The notes beneath the pieces were generated by a model that searched no databases, had not been told where the DNA came from, and was given only the letters and a program-made list of their open reading frames with translations. From NCBI GenBank assembly GCA_020632665.1, contig JACKFC010000009.1, forward strand, positions 1 to 64,000: a stretch of 64,000 bases of DNA. Direction: 5' to 3'. Positions within the stretch are counted from its first letter, which is position 1. Each line of letters opens with the position of its first letter. Position numbers and translations under genes: made by a program. This document shows positions 52,213 to 60,971 of this stretch, one piece after another. The DNA is from Deltaproteobacteria bacterium (GTDB lineage: Bacteria > Myxococcota_A > UBA9042).

Positions 52213-52683
52213 ATGAACACCAACCCCGAGCAGACCCTCTCCCAGCAGAGCCCGGCCGAGCAGTCCGAGCTCCCCCGCCCGAGCGTGCGCGAGGTCGCCG
52301 CCGCGGCCGCCCGTGCCGGCGAGCGCGGCATGACCCTGATCGAGATCATGGTCGTCATCGTCATCATCGGCATCCTCGGCTCGGCCCTGGCGGTCGGCGT
52401 CTTCGGCATGCTCGGCGACGCCAAGATCGACACCGCGCGGGCGCAGGTGAACACCGTCGGCGCGGTGATCGAGGCGCACGAAGCCCGCCACGGCGAGTAC
52501 CCCGACAGCCTGGAGTCGCTCACCGAGGGCAAGCGCGCCAAGCTGAAGAAGGCCAACCTCAAGGATCCGTGGAAGCAGGACCTGATGTACCGCGCCGAGG
52601 GCGACGGCTTCAGCCTCTGCAGCTCCGGCGACGACAAGAAGAGCGGCACCGAGGACGATATCTGCTACGGCGAAGGCGAGTAG
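52213..52683 (+). CDS. gspG: major pseudopilin GspG
   Basis: A 156-residue protein with a long leader of 39 residues, then the prepilin peptidase site G39|M40 (RGMTLIEIMVVIVIIGILG). Phe+1 is replaced by Met, and the required Glu is at +5 (Glu44). The C-terminal part shows the GspG core (ARHGEYPDSLESL, DPWKQDLMYR) and an acidic calcium-loop-like end (GDDKKSGTEDDIC). The long leader is unusual, since leaders are normally 5-10 residues. Forms the shaft of the pseudopilus. Confidence 0.93.
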   Translation: MNTNPEQTLSQQSPAEQSELPRPSVREVAAAAARAGERGMTLIEIMVVIVIIGILGSALAVGVFGMLGDAKIDTARAQVNTVGAVIEAHEARHGEYPDSLESLTEGKRAKLKKANLKDPWKQDLMYRAEGDGFSLCSSGDDKKSGTEDDICYGEGE

Positions 52684-52724
52684 CAATCCACCCTCGCGGA
52701 CCGAAGGTGACGGAGGATGATCCG

Positions 52725-53354
52725 ATGCGGAGGCGCAGCGAGACCGGCTTCACGCTGATCGAGCTCATGGTGGTGATGGCGGTGATGGCCGTCATCACGG
52801 CCGCCGTCGTCGTCGGCATCGGCAATATCCGCGGCGCCAACGTGCAGACCGAGGCCGGCCAGCTCGGCGTCGCGGTCCGCTACCTCTACAACCTCAGCGT
52901 GCTCAACGGCCGCAACTACCGCTTGGTCCTCGACCTGGAGTCGGGCAGCTGGTGGGGCGAGGCGCAGGAATCGCGCGATCCGTGCAAGGCCTTCCTGCTC
53001 CCCGGCGAGGGCCAGGAAGATGGCAAGGAAGTCGACGAGGACGACGAGGACGCGGCACCGAAGGCGTCCAACTTCGCCGCCGCCAAGTCGAAGCTGCTGA
53101 AGAAGAAGAAGTTGCCGAAGGGGATCGTGATCCGCAGCGTGATGACCAGCCACCAGGGCGAGCCGACCACGACCGGCCAGGCGCACATCAACTTCTTCCC
53201 CAACGGCACGGTGGAGCGCGCGTTCGTCGTGCTCTCGGTCGCCGACGACGAGGAAGACGCGATGACCGTCGAGGTGCTGCCGCTGCAGGGTTCGGCCCGG
53301 GTGCTCGACGGTGAGCTCGACGTGCGCGACTTCATGGACGGGGAGGGGCTCTGA
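52725..53354 (+). CDS. gspH: minor pseudopilin GspH
   Basis: A 209-residue protein. Cleavage site G8|F9 in MRRRSETGFTLIELMVVMAV, Glu at +5. The globular part is beta-rich, with an acidic insert (QEDGKEVDEDDEDAAPK) and a Lys-rich run (KLLKKKKLPKG) resembling a flexible loop. The ATG at 52725 has GGAGG 8 nt upstream; a GTG at 52707 is possible. Its TGA overlaps the gspI ATG (ATGA shifted: TGATG). Confidence 0.85.
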   Translation: MRRRSETGFTLIELMVVMAVMAVITAAVVVGIGNIRGANVQTEAGQLGVAVRYLYNLSVLNGRNYRLVLDLESGSWWGEAQESRDPCKAFLLPGEGQEDGKEVDEDDEDAAPKASNFAAAKSKLLKKKKLPKGIVIRSVMTSHQGEPTTTGQAHINFFPNGTVERAFVVLSVADDEEDAMTVEVLPLQGSARVLDGELDVRDFMDGEGL

Positions 53355-54247
53355 TGCCACGCCGCGGCCAAGCCGGCTTCACGCTGCTGGAGATCCTCAT
53401 CGCGATGTCGATCCTCGCCTTCGCGCTGGCGGTGATCTCGAGCTCGGCGTCGTCGTCGGCGATCTTCGGCCGCCGCGTCTACAGCTCGACCACAGCCGCC
53501 CTGCTGCTGCGCGGCGTGCTGCTCGATATCGAGGAGACCTACCGCAAGGACGGCTTCCCGACCAACGATATCGAGAACCGCGACTGCGAGCTGCCCAAGG
53601 CCTACGCCAAGCACTTCGAGTGCAGCTACGACCTGATCGGCCTCAACCTCGACGACGGCATGATCGCCGAGCTGACCTCCTCAGCGCAGGAGGTCTTGGG
53701 CAACGCGCAGGAGCAGCTGCAGAGTTCCGGCGCGCTCGACAAGCTCGAGTCGTCGAAGTCCGGCGGCGCCGAAGGCCGCAAGGCGCTCGAAGACCTCGGC
53801 ACCGCCGCGGCGAACGCACAGGAGGCCGGCCTGGACCTCACCTCGATGGCGAAGTCGGGCGATATGATGTCGCTGATCCAGACGATCCTGATGAGCGGCG
53901 AGCAGGGCATGAACCTGCTCAGCCTCTGCGATATCAACCTCTCGGTGCTGCAGATGTCGATGGGCCTGATGATCGCCGAGCTGCTGCCACGCATCCTCAA
54001 GCGCGCCACCGACCGGACCCGCAAGGTCCGCGTGCGGCTGCGCTGGATCGACGCCGAGGGCGAGGAGTCGACGCTGCAGATCGAGACCTTCACCACCGCG
54101 GTGAGCGAGGAAGAGGCCCGCGCGATCCAGCAGATGAAGGATCAGGACGAGCTGCAGGACGCGCTGCAGAACGGCAACCCGACCGCACCCGCGGCCGGTG
54201 GTGCGGGCGGCGTTGGCGCGATGCCGGCGATCGGAGGCGTCCGATGA
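53354..54247 (+). CDS. gspI: minor pseudopilin GspI, unusually long
   Basis: A 297-residue protein; GspI is usually 110-130. Cleavage site G8|F9 in RRGQAGFTLLEILIAMSILA. The normal core appears split: the N-terminal helix and first strands run to about 95, an insert of about 120 residues follows (helical, Met/Leu/Ser-rich, SSAQEVLGNAQEQLQ ... MLSGEQG-like ... AELLPRIL), and the last core strands VRVRLRWIDAEGEESTLQIE come near 220. Pro/Gly/Ala tail. Together with J and K it forms the pseudopilus tip. ATGA overlap with gspJ. Confidence 0.82.
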   Translation: MPRRGQAGFTLLEILIAMSILAFALAVISSSASSSAIFGRRVYSSTTAALLLRGVLLDIEETYRKDGFPTNDIENRDCELPKAYAKHFECSYDLIGLNLDDGMIAELTSSAQEVLGNAQEQLQSSGALDKLESSKSGGAEGRKALEDLGTAAANAQEAGLDLTSMAKSGDMMSLIQTILMSGEQGMNLLSLCDINLSVLQMSMGLMIAELLPRILKRATDRTRKVRVRLRWIDAEGEESTLQIETFTTAVSEEEARAIQQMKDQDELQDALQNGNPTAPAAGGAGGVGAMPAIGGVR

Positions 54248-55188
54248 ACCGGTGGGCCCGACCGCCACGAAGCGAAGCCGGCTTCACCTTGATGGAGGTG
54301 ATGATCGCCGCAGCGTTGTTGGCGATGATGGGCCTGATCCTCGGCACATCGATCTCGACCGTGATGGGCGCGATCCGCGACAACCGCGAGCTGCAGGACC
54401 GCTACCACTCGGCCCGCGTCGCGTTGGGCCGCATGCAGCGCGAGATCGCGATGGCTTACGTCTCCCGCCACCAGGGCGAGAACAAGGCGACCAAGACGAT
54501 CTTCCTCGGCAAGGAGAACCGCCTCGCCTTCACCTACATGGGCCACCGGCGCATCGCCCGCGGCGGGCTCGAGTCCGACCAGGGTGTGGTCGAATACAGC
54601 CTCGAGCGCGAGGCGGGCGGGCTGGCCCGGCTGGTGCGGCGCGAGAAGGTGATCATCGACGATACACCCGAGAAAGAGGGCCGCCGCGAGGTCCTCGCCG
54701 AGGACGTGGTCAAGCTCGAATTCGAGTATTGGTCGATGGACAAGGAGAGCTGGGAATCGGATTGGAAGGTCGAGATCGACCGCGCCGCCGAGGAACAACG
54801 GCAGAAGGAAGCCGCCGCCGCGATGGCGACCGGTATGACCGGCAACGCGGCGCTGGCCAACGCGGTGGTCAAGCAGCAGTCGCGGCGCGACAAGGAGCGC
54901 CACGGCCCCGAGGAAAATTGGCTGCCGGTGCGGGTTCGCATCCGCTTGACCCTGGCGACCAGCGACGAGGACCTGGAGCTCGACTTCGAGACCCAGACCC
55001 GGGTTCGCATCGCCCGGCCGATCGACTTCCAGCAGGCGTACAAGCCGAAGGACTTCCAGGACACGCTCAACCCCTACGCGCCGGTTCCGGCGGTGACGCC
55101 CGGTAGCTTCAACGTGCCGACGGCGGGCGGCGCCGCCGGCGGGCTCTTCGGTGGCGGCGCGGGCGGCGCGGCGGGAGTCACGCCATGA
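54244..55188 (+). CDS. gspJ: minor pseudopilin GspJ
   Basis: A 314-residue protein; GspJ is usually about 200. Cleavage site G13|F14 in PRSEAGFTLMEVMIAAALLA. The core includes RVALGRMQREIAMAY, RLAFTYMGHRRIARGG and VVEYSLEREAGGLARLVRRE, and late strands LPVRVRIRLTLATSDEDLEL. Charged insert at about 175-220 and a Gly/Ala/Pro-rich C-terminus. ATGA overlaps on both sides tie its translation to I and K. Confidence 0.9.
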   Translation: MNRWARPPRSEAGFTLMEVMIAAALLAMMGLILGTSISTVMGAIRDNRELQDRYHSARVALGRMQREIAMAYVSRHQGENKATKTIFLGKENRLAFTYMGHRRIARGGLESDQGVVEYSLEREAGGLARLVRREKVIIDDTPEKEGRREVLAEDVVKLEFEYWSMDKESWESDWKVEIDRAAEEQRQKEAAAAMATGMTGNAALANAVVKQQSRRDKERHGPEENWLPVRVRIRLTLATSDEDLELDFETQTRVRIARPIDFQQAYKPKDFQDTLNPYAPVPAVTPGSFNVPTAGGAAGGLFGGGAGGAAGVTP

Positions 55189-56450
55189 GCGCGAGCACCA
55201 GCCGTTGGCAGCGCGCGATCGCGGCGGCACGCCGGGCGAACGGCGAGCTGCGCCCAGGCGGCAGCGACCGTCAGCGCGGCGTCGCGCTGCTGTTGGCGAT
55301 GACGGCGATCGCGATCCTCACGGTCTTCTCGCTCGAGTTCACCTACCAATCGCGGGTCGCGGTGCGGACGAGCAGCTACGTCGAGCAGGAGATCGAGGCC
55401 TACCTGCATGCCCGCGCAGCGGTCGAGCTGGCGGCCCTGGTCATCGGCTCGGTCGATATCGTCGAGAGCATCCTCAACAAATACGCGTCGATGCTCGGCG
55501 GCCGCAAGCCGAATATCTCCACCGCGGCCTATGCCTGCGAGTTCGTCAACGCCTTCTGCGAGGGTCAGATGAGCCTGATGGGCCTTCCGCTGGTGGACCT
55601 CCGTGGCAAGGAAGGGGCGGGCTTGGAGCGCGGAAGCTGCGGCTGCAAGAGCGACGACGAGGACGGCCGGGTCAACATCAACCGGGTCGGCAACCTGGCC
55701 GAGAAGCAGGCGACCTTCGACACGCTCTACAAGCTGCTGGAGCGGCACGAGGGCGTCAGCCAGATCGGCGACCTCGACAAGGAGATGGCGCAGCTCGCGC
55801 TCAACGTCATCGATTGGGCCGACACCGACAACGTCAAGACGGATATCGACCCGGCGACGCGCAAGCTGCAGCAGGGCTCGGGCGCCGAGGGCGTCGGCTA
55901 CGCCCGGGCCGGCTACAAATCGAAGGACGCGCCCTACGATACGACCGAAGAGGTGCGCTTGGTCGAGGGCATGACCGACGGGCTGTGGTGCAAGCTGCGC
56001 AACCAGCTCACCGTCTACAATACCGCCAAGCTCAACGTGAACACCGCGCCGATCGAGGTCGTCAAGGCGCTCGTCTGCAAGAACCTCGCAGATCCGCGCA
56101 ACGAGCAGATCGCCTGCGCGCGGACCAACAACCAGGCGGCGATGTTCGTGCCGGTCAACGTCGCCGGGCAGTATATCGAGGTCTGCCGCACGCTGAAGAA
56201 GCTGATCTTCTCGCCGCCGTTCTCGACGCCGGGTCGCTTCGTCCGCTTCTTCGACAAGCTCGGCACGGTGCTGCCGGCCGATTACGCCAACGTGCTGCGG
56301 GTCAACGCGGGCAAGATGCTCGCCGACGTCGGCACGAGCGGACAGATCGTCCGCATCACCGCCTACGGGACTTCGGGCGCCGTCACCAAGACGATCACCG
56401 CCCTGCTCGACACCACAAGCCGCCAGTACGTCTACTGGCGCGAGGATTGA
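55185..56450 (+). CDS. gspK: pseudopilus tip protein GspK
   Basis: A 421-residue protein with a 32-residue leader, then RGVALLLAMTAIAILTVFSL. The residue at +5 is Leu rather than Glu, which is normal for GspK. Family core segments: YLHARAAVELAALVIGS, DEDGRVNINRVGN, LALNVIDWADTDN and KLNVNTAPIEVVKALV (helix-hairpin-helix-like). Paired Cys near 140-150 (GSCGCKSDDEDG). Caps the pseudopilus. 10 bp before gspL. Confidence 0.93.
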   Translation: MSASTSRWQRAIAAARRANGELRPGGSDRQRGVALLLAMTAIAILTVFSLEFTYQSRVAVRTSSYVEQEIEAYLHARAAVELAALVIGSVDIVESILNKYASMLGGRKPNISTAAYACEFVNAFCEGQMSLMGLPLVDLRGKEGAGLERGSCGCKSDDEDGRVNINRVGNLAEKQATFDTLYKLLERHEGVSQIGDLDKEMAQLALNVIDWADTDNVKTDIDPATRKLQQGSGAEGVGYARAGYKSKDAPYDTTEEVRLVEGMTDGLWCKLRNQLTVYNTAKLNVNTAPIEVVKALVCKNLADPRNEQIACARTNNQAAMFVPVNVAGQYIEVCRTLKKLIFSPPFSTPGRFVRFFDKLGTVLPADYANVLRVNAGKMLADVGTSGQIVRITAYGTSGAVTKTITALLDTTSRQYVYWRED

Positions 56451-56460
56451 CGGAGCCAAC

Positions 56461-58386
56461 ATGGCGCATCGCATCCTGGGCATCGATATCGGTCGCCGCC
56501 GCGTGAAAGTCGCGGTGGTCGACAAATCGATGCGCAACACCGCGCTCAACGCGTTCGACAGCGAGCCTGTCGCCGAGCCCTACGACGAAGACGCGCAGCA
56601 GGAGGCGCTCGAGCGCCTGCTCGGTCGCGTCCGCCGTCCGGACGACGTGATGATGGCCGGCCTGCCGGCGTCGGACGTGCTGCACCGCGTGCTCTCGTTC
56701 CCCTTCTCCGACGAGCGGGCGCTGACCGAGGCCGCCGGCTTCGAGCTCGAGACCCACGTCCCGATCGATCTGGAGTCGGCGATCGTCGACGAGATCGTGG
56801 TCGAGCGCCGCGACGACGGCTGCGACGCGCTGGTCGTCGCCGCACCGCGGGAGAAGGTCGAGGCGCGGATCGAGATGCTCAAGGGCGCCGGCGCCGAGCC
56901 GCGCCAGCTCGGGCTGCTCGCGATCTCGATGGCGCATATGGTCGGCCAGCTCCCTGGCCTCGGCGAAGGCAGCGTCCTGCTGCTCGACGTCGGCGCGCTG
57001 GGCACCGAGGCGGTCGTGATCAAGGACGGCAAGCCGGCCTACGTCCGCTCGCTCAGCGTCGGCAGCGAGGCGGTGCGCAAGCGCTTCGAGACGCAGTTCG
57101 ACACCAGTGCTCTGCCCGAGGGCTCCGACCTGCTGGCGACCCACGGCCTGCTGCTGCCCCCCGGCATGCCCCCCGATGGCGAGGGCGAGGCGACGTTGGC
57201 CCGCTCGACGCTGGCGGCGGTGACGCCTTGGCTGCGCGAGGTCCGGCAGACGATCGCGGTCTGGCGCAAGGGCGGCCGCGCGGGCCCGGACAAGATCCTG
57301 CTCACCGGCGGCATGGCGGGCCTGCGCGGGCTGCACGACACGCTGCACGCGGCCGTCGGGGTGCCGGTCCGCGGGCTCGCGCTCGACGGCCTGCCGATCT
57401 TCGCGCTCTCGGGTCAGGCCGCGGCGCAGGTCGACGATTACGGCGCCGCTGCGGTGGCGCTGGCGCTCGAGGGTGCCGGCTCGGTCGACGTGCAGACGAT
57501 GGACTTCCGCCAGGCCGACCTGGAATGGGAGGGCGACTACGCCTTCGTCCGTGAGCGGATCCCGGCGCTCGCCGCCTTCGTCGTGGTCGCGCTCTGCCTG
57601 CTCGCGGTGCGGACCACGATCACCTACCGCAGCTTGGTCGTCGAAGCGGCGCAGCAGGTGGCACAGGTCTCCGCCATTTCGAAGGCGCTGACCAACAAGA
57701 AGTCTGCGAGCTTCGAGAAGCTCAAGACCGAGCTCGAGCGGCCCGTGGCGGTCGATCTGGCGGCCTATTACCCGGATCTCTCGGCGATCCGCGTGCTCGA
57801 CGACATCACCTCGATCCAGCACAAGGTGACCGAGCCTCCGGAATTCAAGCCAGGTGGCCCGGCGAGCGTGGCGCTCCCCGGGACGCAGGTGGCGCAGGTG
57901 GTCGCGCCGCCGCCACGGCTGCGCGGCGTACCGCCGCTCGGGATGGTGGCCCCGGGTCGCGCGGCGGGGCGCCGCGGTGGACCCGCCGGCGATGTGGCGC
58001 CGCAGGATCGCGACGGCAACCCGATGGAAGCGGGCGACGAGCCCTCCGGCGAGGGCGGTGGCGACGCGCCCAAAGGCGAGTTCACCGGCCACAAGGTCGA
58101 GCTGCTCTCGATCGATATCGACCGGACCAAGGCCTCGCTGCGCGGCGATTGCGACACCCAGGACGCGCTGCTCGCCTTCCAGACCTCGCTCGAGAAGCAC
58201 CCTTGCTTCCACAAGGTGAAGTCGACTTCGGATCGCATCACCTTCGAGCGGCACCGCGACTGGTTCCGCTTCAATATCGGCTTCGAGATCGCGTGTCCGA
58301 AGGCCGAGGTCAAAGACGAAAAGGCCGAGAAGGACAGCAAGTCCAAGGCCGACTCCGACGCCGACGCGGCGGATGACGAAGGCTAG
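56461..58386 (+). CDS. gspL: type II secretion protein GspL with PilM-like actin fold
   Basis: A 641-residue protein, longer than the usual about 400. Cytoplasmic actin-like (PilM-type) domain from MAHRILGIDIGRRRVKVAVV through LLLDVGALGTEAVVIKDG and KILLTGGMAGLRGL, ending near 355. Membrane helix at about 367-385 (ALAAFVVVALCLLAVRT). Coiled coil, a Pro/Gly-rich disordered stretch at about 460-540, then a periplasmic ferredoxin-like domain at about 545-620 (HKVELLSIDIDRTKASLRG). Lys/Asp-rich C-terminus. Links GspE to GspM and GspF in the inner membrane. Confidence 0.9.
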   Translation: MAHRILGIDIGRRRVKVAVVDKSMRNTALNAFDSEPVAEPYDEDAQQEALERLLGRVRRPDDVMMAGLPASDVLHRVLSFPFSDERALTEAAGFELETHVPIDLESAIVDEIVVERRDDGCDALVVAAPREKVEARIEMLKGAGAEPRQLGLLAISMAHMVGQLPGLGEGSVLLLDVGALGTEAVVIKDGKPAYVRSLSVGSEAVRKRFETQFDTSALPEGSDLLATHGLLLPPGMPPDGEGEATLARSTLAAVTPWLREVRQTIAVWRKGGRAGPDKILLTGGMAGLRGLHDTLHAAVGVPVRGLALDGLPIFALSGQAAAQVDDYGAAAVALALEGAGSVDVQTMDFRQADLEWEGDYAFVRERIPALAAFVVVALCLLAVRTTITYRSLVVEAAQQVAQVSAISKALTNKKSASFEKLKTELERPVAVDLAAYYPDLSAIRVLDDITSIQHKVTEPPEFKPGGPASVALPGTQVAQVVAPPPRLRGVPPLGMVAPGRAAGRRGGPAGDVAPQDRDGNPMEAGDEPSGEGGGDAPKGEFTGHKVELLSIDIDRTKASLRGDCDTQDALLAFQTSLEKHPCFHKVKSTSDRITFERHRDWFRFNIGFEIACPKAEVKDEKAEKDSKSKADSDADAADDEG

Positions 58387-58394
58387 GAGCGAGC

Positions 58395-59063
58395 ATGCGT
58401 GAAGGACGAATCCAGAGTTGGTTCGCGCGGCTGAGCGACCGCGAACGCACGATCGTCATCGGCGGTGGCCTCTTGGTCGGCGCGGTGGTGCTGGTGCTGG
58501 TCGGCCTGTTGGTCAGCCGCAAGGTCGCGACGATGGAAGAGGCGGTCGCCGACAACGCCGACGCGCTCACCGAGATCCGCGAGCTCGCGCCGGAATACCT
58601 GCGCGCCCGACGCGAAGAAAAGGCGATCGACGAGTCGCTCACCCGCGCCCAGGGCACCTCGCTGCAGTCGCTGCTGCTCGACGTCGCGAAGGATATCCAG
58701 TTCGAGCGCAAGTTCAGCGACGAGGGCGGCGGCGTGGCGCGCTTGGCCGATTTCATCAAGTTCAGCAACGCCAACGAGGTCCTCGCCGATCTGACGACGC
58801 GCAAGGACCGCCGGCGCAGCACCAGCAGCAAGAAGAAGAAGAAGAAGGTCGGCAAGCAGGTCTTCGTCGCGAGCATCGAGGTCGTCTTCGACCGGATCCC
58901 GGATACGGCGCTCTTCCAATTCCTCGAGCGGGTCGACACCCACGAGGGCGGCCTCTTCGCGACCAGCCTCGACATCTCGCGCGACTCGCCGAACCGCGAG
59001 CATTTCCGGGCGAAGATGACGATCGCACAATTCCGCTACGGCGCCGGTGAGGAGGGCTCGTGA
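58395..59063 (+). CDS. gspM: type II secretion protein GspM
   Basis: A 222-residue bitopic protein. Short cytoplasmic N-terminus with WFARLSDRERTIVIGGG, membrane helix at about 17-38, periplasmic coiled coil (ADALTEIRELAPEYLRARRE), a Lys run (SSKKKKKKVGK) at about 145-155, and a ferredoxin-like end (VVFDRIPDTALFQFLERVD). Position after gspL and the architecture support the call; sequence conservation in this family is low. GTGA overlap with gspN. Confidence 0.85.
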   Translation: MREGRIQSWFARLSDRERTIVIGGGLLVGAVVLVLVGLLVSRKVATMEEAVADNADALTEIRELAPEYLRARREEKAIDESLTRAQGTSLQSLLLDVAKDIQFERKFSDEGGGVARLADFIKFSNANEVLADLTTRKDRRRSTSSKKKKKKVGKQVFVASIEVVFDRIPDTALFQFLERVDTHEGGLFATSLDISRDSPNREHFRAKMTIAQFRYGAGEEGS

Positions 59064-60853
59064 GCGAGGTCATGACCATGGACGCGGCCCCGCGTGACCG
59101 CCTGCGCAAGGTCGCGGTCACCTCTGGCTACGTCACGTTCTTCCTATTGGCCTTGGTCGTGGCGATCGTGCTGACCTTCCCGACCCGACAGCTCAAGGGC
59201 TTCATCGAGGGTGAGGCGCGCAAGGCGGGCTACCGGCTGCGGATCGAGTCGCTCTCGCTGCGCGGGCTCGGTTCGGCGACGCTCGAAGGCGTCGACGTCA
59301 CGTTCCCGGAGAAGAAATCCGGCGGCAAGGACGAGGACGAGGCCAGCGCCCCGCTCTCGCTGCACCTGGATTCGCTCAGCCTCTCGGTCTCGCTCTGGCG
59401 GGCGCTGAGCAAGCGCGAGATCGACGTCTCCTTCGATCTCGAAGTCGGCGGCGGCGTCCTCGAAGGCGGCCACGCGCTGCTCCTTCCGCTCGGCGGGAAA
59501 GATCCGGAGCCGGAAGCCAAGGATGCCAAGGGCCGTGGTGCGTCGCCGGGGCCGCGTCGTGGCTACGCGATCGACCTCGAAGTCGAGGCCATCGACCGCT
59601 TGCCGCTGCGCAAGATGGGCCTCGACAGAGCCGCGTTCGCCTTCCAGAAGAAGCTCCGCGGCGACCTCGACGGCCTGCTCAGCGGCAAGATGAAGGTGCA
59701 CTACGGCGGCACGATGGATGATCTGCGCGGCGAGATCGACCTGACGCTGACGGACGCGGTGCTGCGCAATCCGAGCGTCGAGCTGCCGAAAATGGGCCAA
59801 CTCGCGCTCACCGACCTGCGCATGGGCACGCTCACCGCCAAGGTCACGCTCGACGAGAAGGCGAAGATCGCGATCCTCAAGGGCGCCCGCGGCAGTGACA
59901 AATCGACCGCCATCGCGCTCGAAGGCGTGGACGTCTTCGGCCCTGATATCGAGTTGGTCGTCGAGGAGCGCTCGCACGTCCTGATCCCGCCAGGTCCGGC
60001 CGGGATGAAGCTGGCGACGCTGCAGGTCCACTTCGCCTTCGCGCTGCCGCAGTCGAAGGAGAGCAGGGCCGAGAAGGACGACAAGGGCGGAGCCGGCGAC
60101 ACGGCCGACAAGGGCGGAGCCGGCGACGCGGCCGACGGCGGCGGCAAGGATGGTGGCGGCGACGCCGAGACTGCCGACCGGGCGAAGTGGTCGAGCATCA
60201 TGGAGCTGGCCGGCGACAAGCTGAAGCCCTACATCCGCAGCGGCTACGTCGGCATGACGTGCACTGGCGCGTTGGCGCGACCGAATTGCGCGCCGGCGTT
60301 GCCGCAGGTCACCGTCGGCACCCGCCGCAAGGCGCGCAGCGAGGCGGCGGAGAAGGCCAAAGAAGACAAGGCCGACCGCCCCGAGCCGGCGTCCGGTGCG
60401 ACCGATCGCGCCGCCGCGAAGGACGCCGAAGCCGCCCCGCCGGTCGAGCCGCGGGTCGCCGAGCCGCCGCCCGGAAAGCCGGAGCAGGTCGAGCTGAAGC
60501 CGGCGATGGACGCGCCGCCGACCTTGCCCCGCGCCGCCCCCGCCTTGGGCGGCCCCAGCGTCGAGCAGAACAACAGCCCGCGCTTCGAGCCGGCCGCTGG
60601 CCGTGGCCGCGGACCGCGTCCGTCCCGCCCGGAGAATGCCGAAGAGCCCGAGGGTGAGGCCGACGAAGAGGGTCAGGAGCCGGCCGAGGGCGAGGAGCGC
60701 GGTCGTGGCGCGCGCAAGGAGCGGGCGACCGACGAGGAGGCTCCGGCCGACGAAGAAGGTGAGGAGCGTCCGCGAGGCGACGAGGCGACCGAAGAGGGCG
60801 CTCAGGAGCCGGAGGAAGCGCCCGAGGGCGGCGAAGGCGGCGAGGTCGAGTAG
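59060..60853 (+). CDS. gspN: type II secretion protein GspN with long acidic C-terminal tail
   Basis: A 597-residue protein. Membrane helix at about 22-42, then an AsmA/GspN-like beta-rich domain (GYRLRIESLSLRGLGSATLE, LSGKMKVHYGGTMDDLRGEI, LTDAVLRNPSVELPKMGQLA). Low-complexity Asp/Gly repeats near 335-375 (GGAGDTADKGGAGDAADGGG), a short LKPYIRSGYVGMTCTGAL stretch, and a final about 180 residues rich in Pro, Ala and Glu, predicted disordered. Usual GspN is about 250-300 residues. Last gene of the operon. Confidence 0.82.
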   Translation: MSEVMTMDAAPRDRLRKVAVTSGYVTFFLLALVVAIVLTFPTRQLKGFIEGEARKAGYRLRIESLSLRGLGSATLEGVDVTFPEKKSGGKDEDEASAPLSLHLDSLSLSVSLWRALSKREIDVSFDLEVGGGVLEGGHALLLPLGGKDPEPEAKDAKGRGASPGPRRGYAIDLEVEAIDRLPLRKMGLDRAAFAFQKKLRGDLDGLLSGKMKVHYGGTMDDLRGEIDLTLTDAVLRNPSVELPKMGQLALTDLRMGTLTAKVTLDEKAKIAILKGARGSDKSTAIALEGVDVFGPDIELVVEERSHVLIPPGPAGMKLATLQVHFAFALPQSKESRAEKDDKGGAGDTADKGGAGDAADGGGKDGGGDAETADRAKWSSIMELAGDKLKPYIRSGYVGMTCTGALARPNCAPALPQVTVGTRRKARSEAAEKAKEDKADRPEPASGATDRAAAKDAEAAPPVEPRVAEPPPGKPEQVELKPAMDAPPTLPRAAPALGGPSVEQNNSPRFEPAAGRGRGPRPSRPENAEEPEGEADEEGQEPAEGEERGRGARKERATDEEAPADEEGEERPRGDEATEEGAQEPEEAPEGGEGGEVE

Positions 60854-60971
60854 CGCGTCGCGCACCGCGGATCAGCTTGCCAATGCCGCGCCGAGGCGTT
60901 AGACCGCCCGGCCGCGCGAAGCCTTTGTGGCCGCGGCAGACGGGCGACATTTCGAGACCGGGAGGGGTGCG

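Noticed and set aside
60880..60930. TTGCCA ... TTAGAC before the cystathionine beta-synthase gene as a promoter
   Set aside because: The -10 match is poor and the spacing is 16 nt. The evidence is too weak to list as a feature, although a promoter in this gap is likely.
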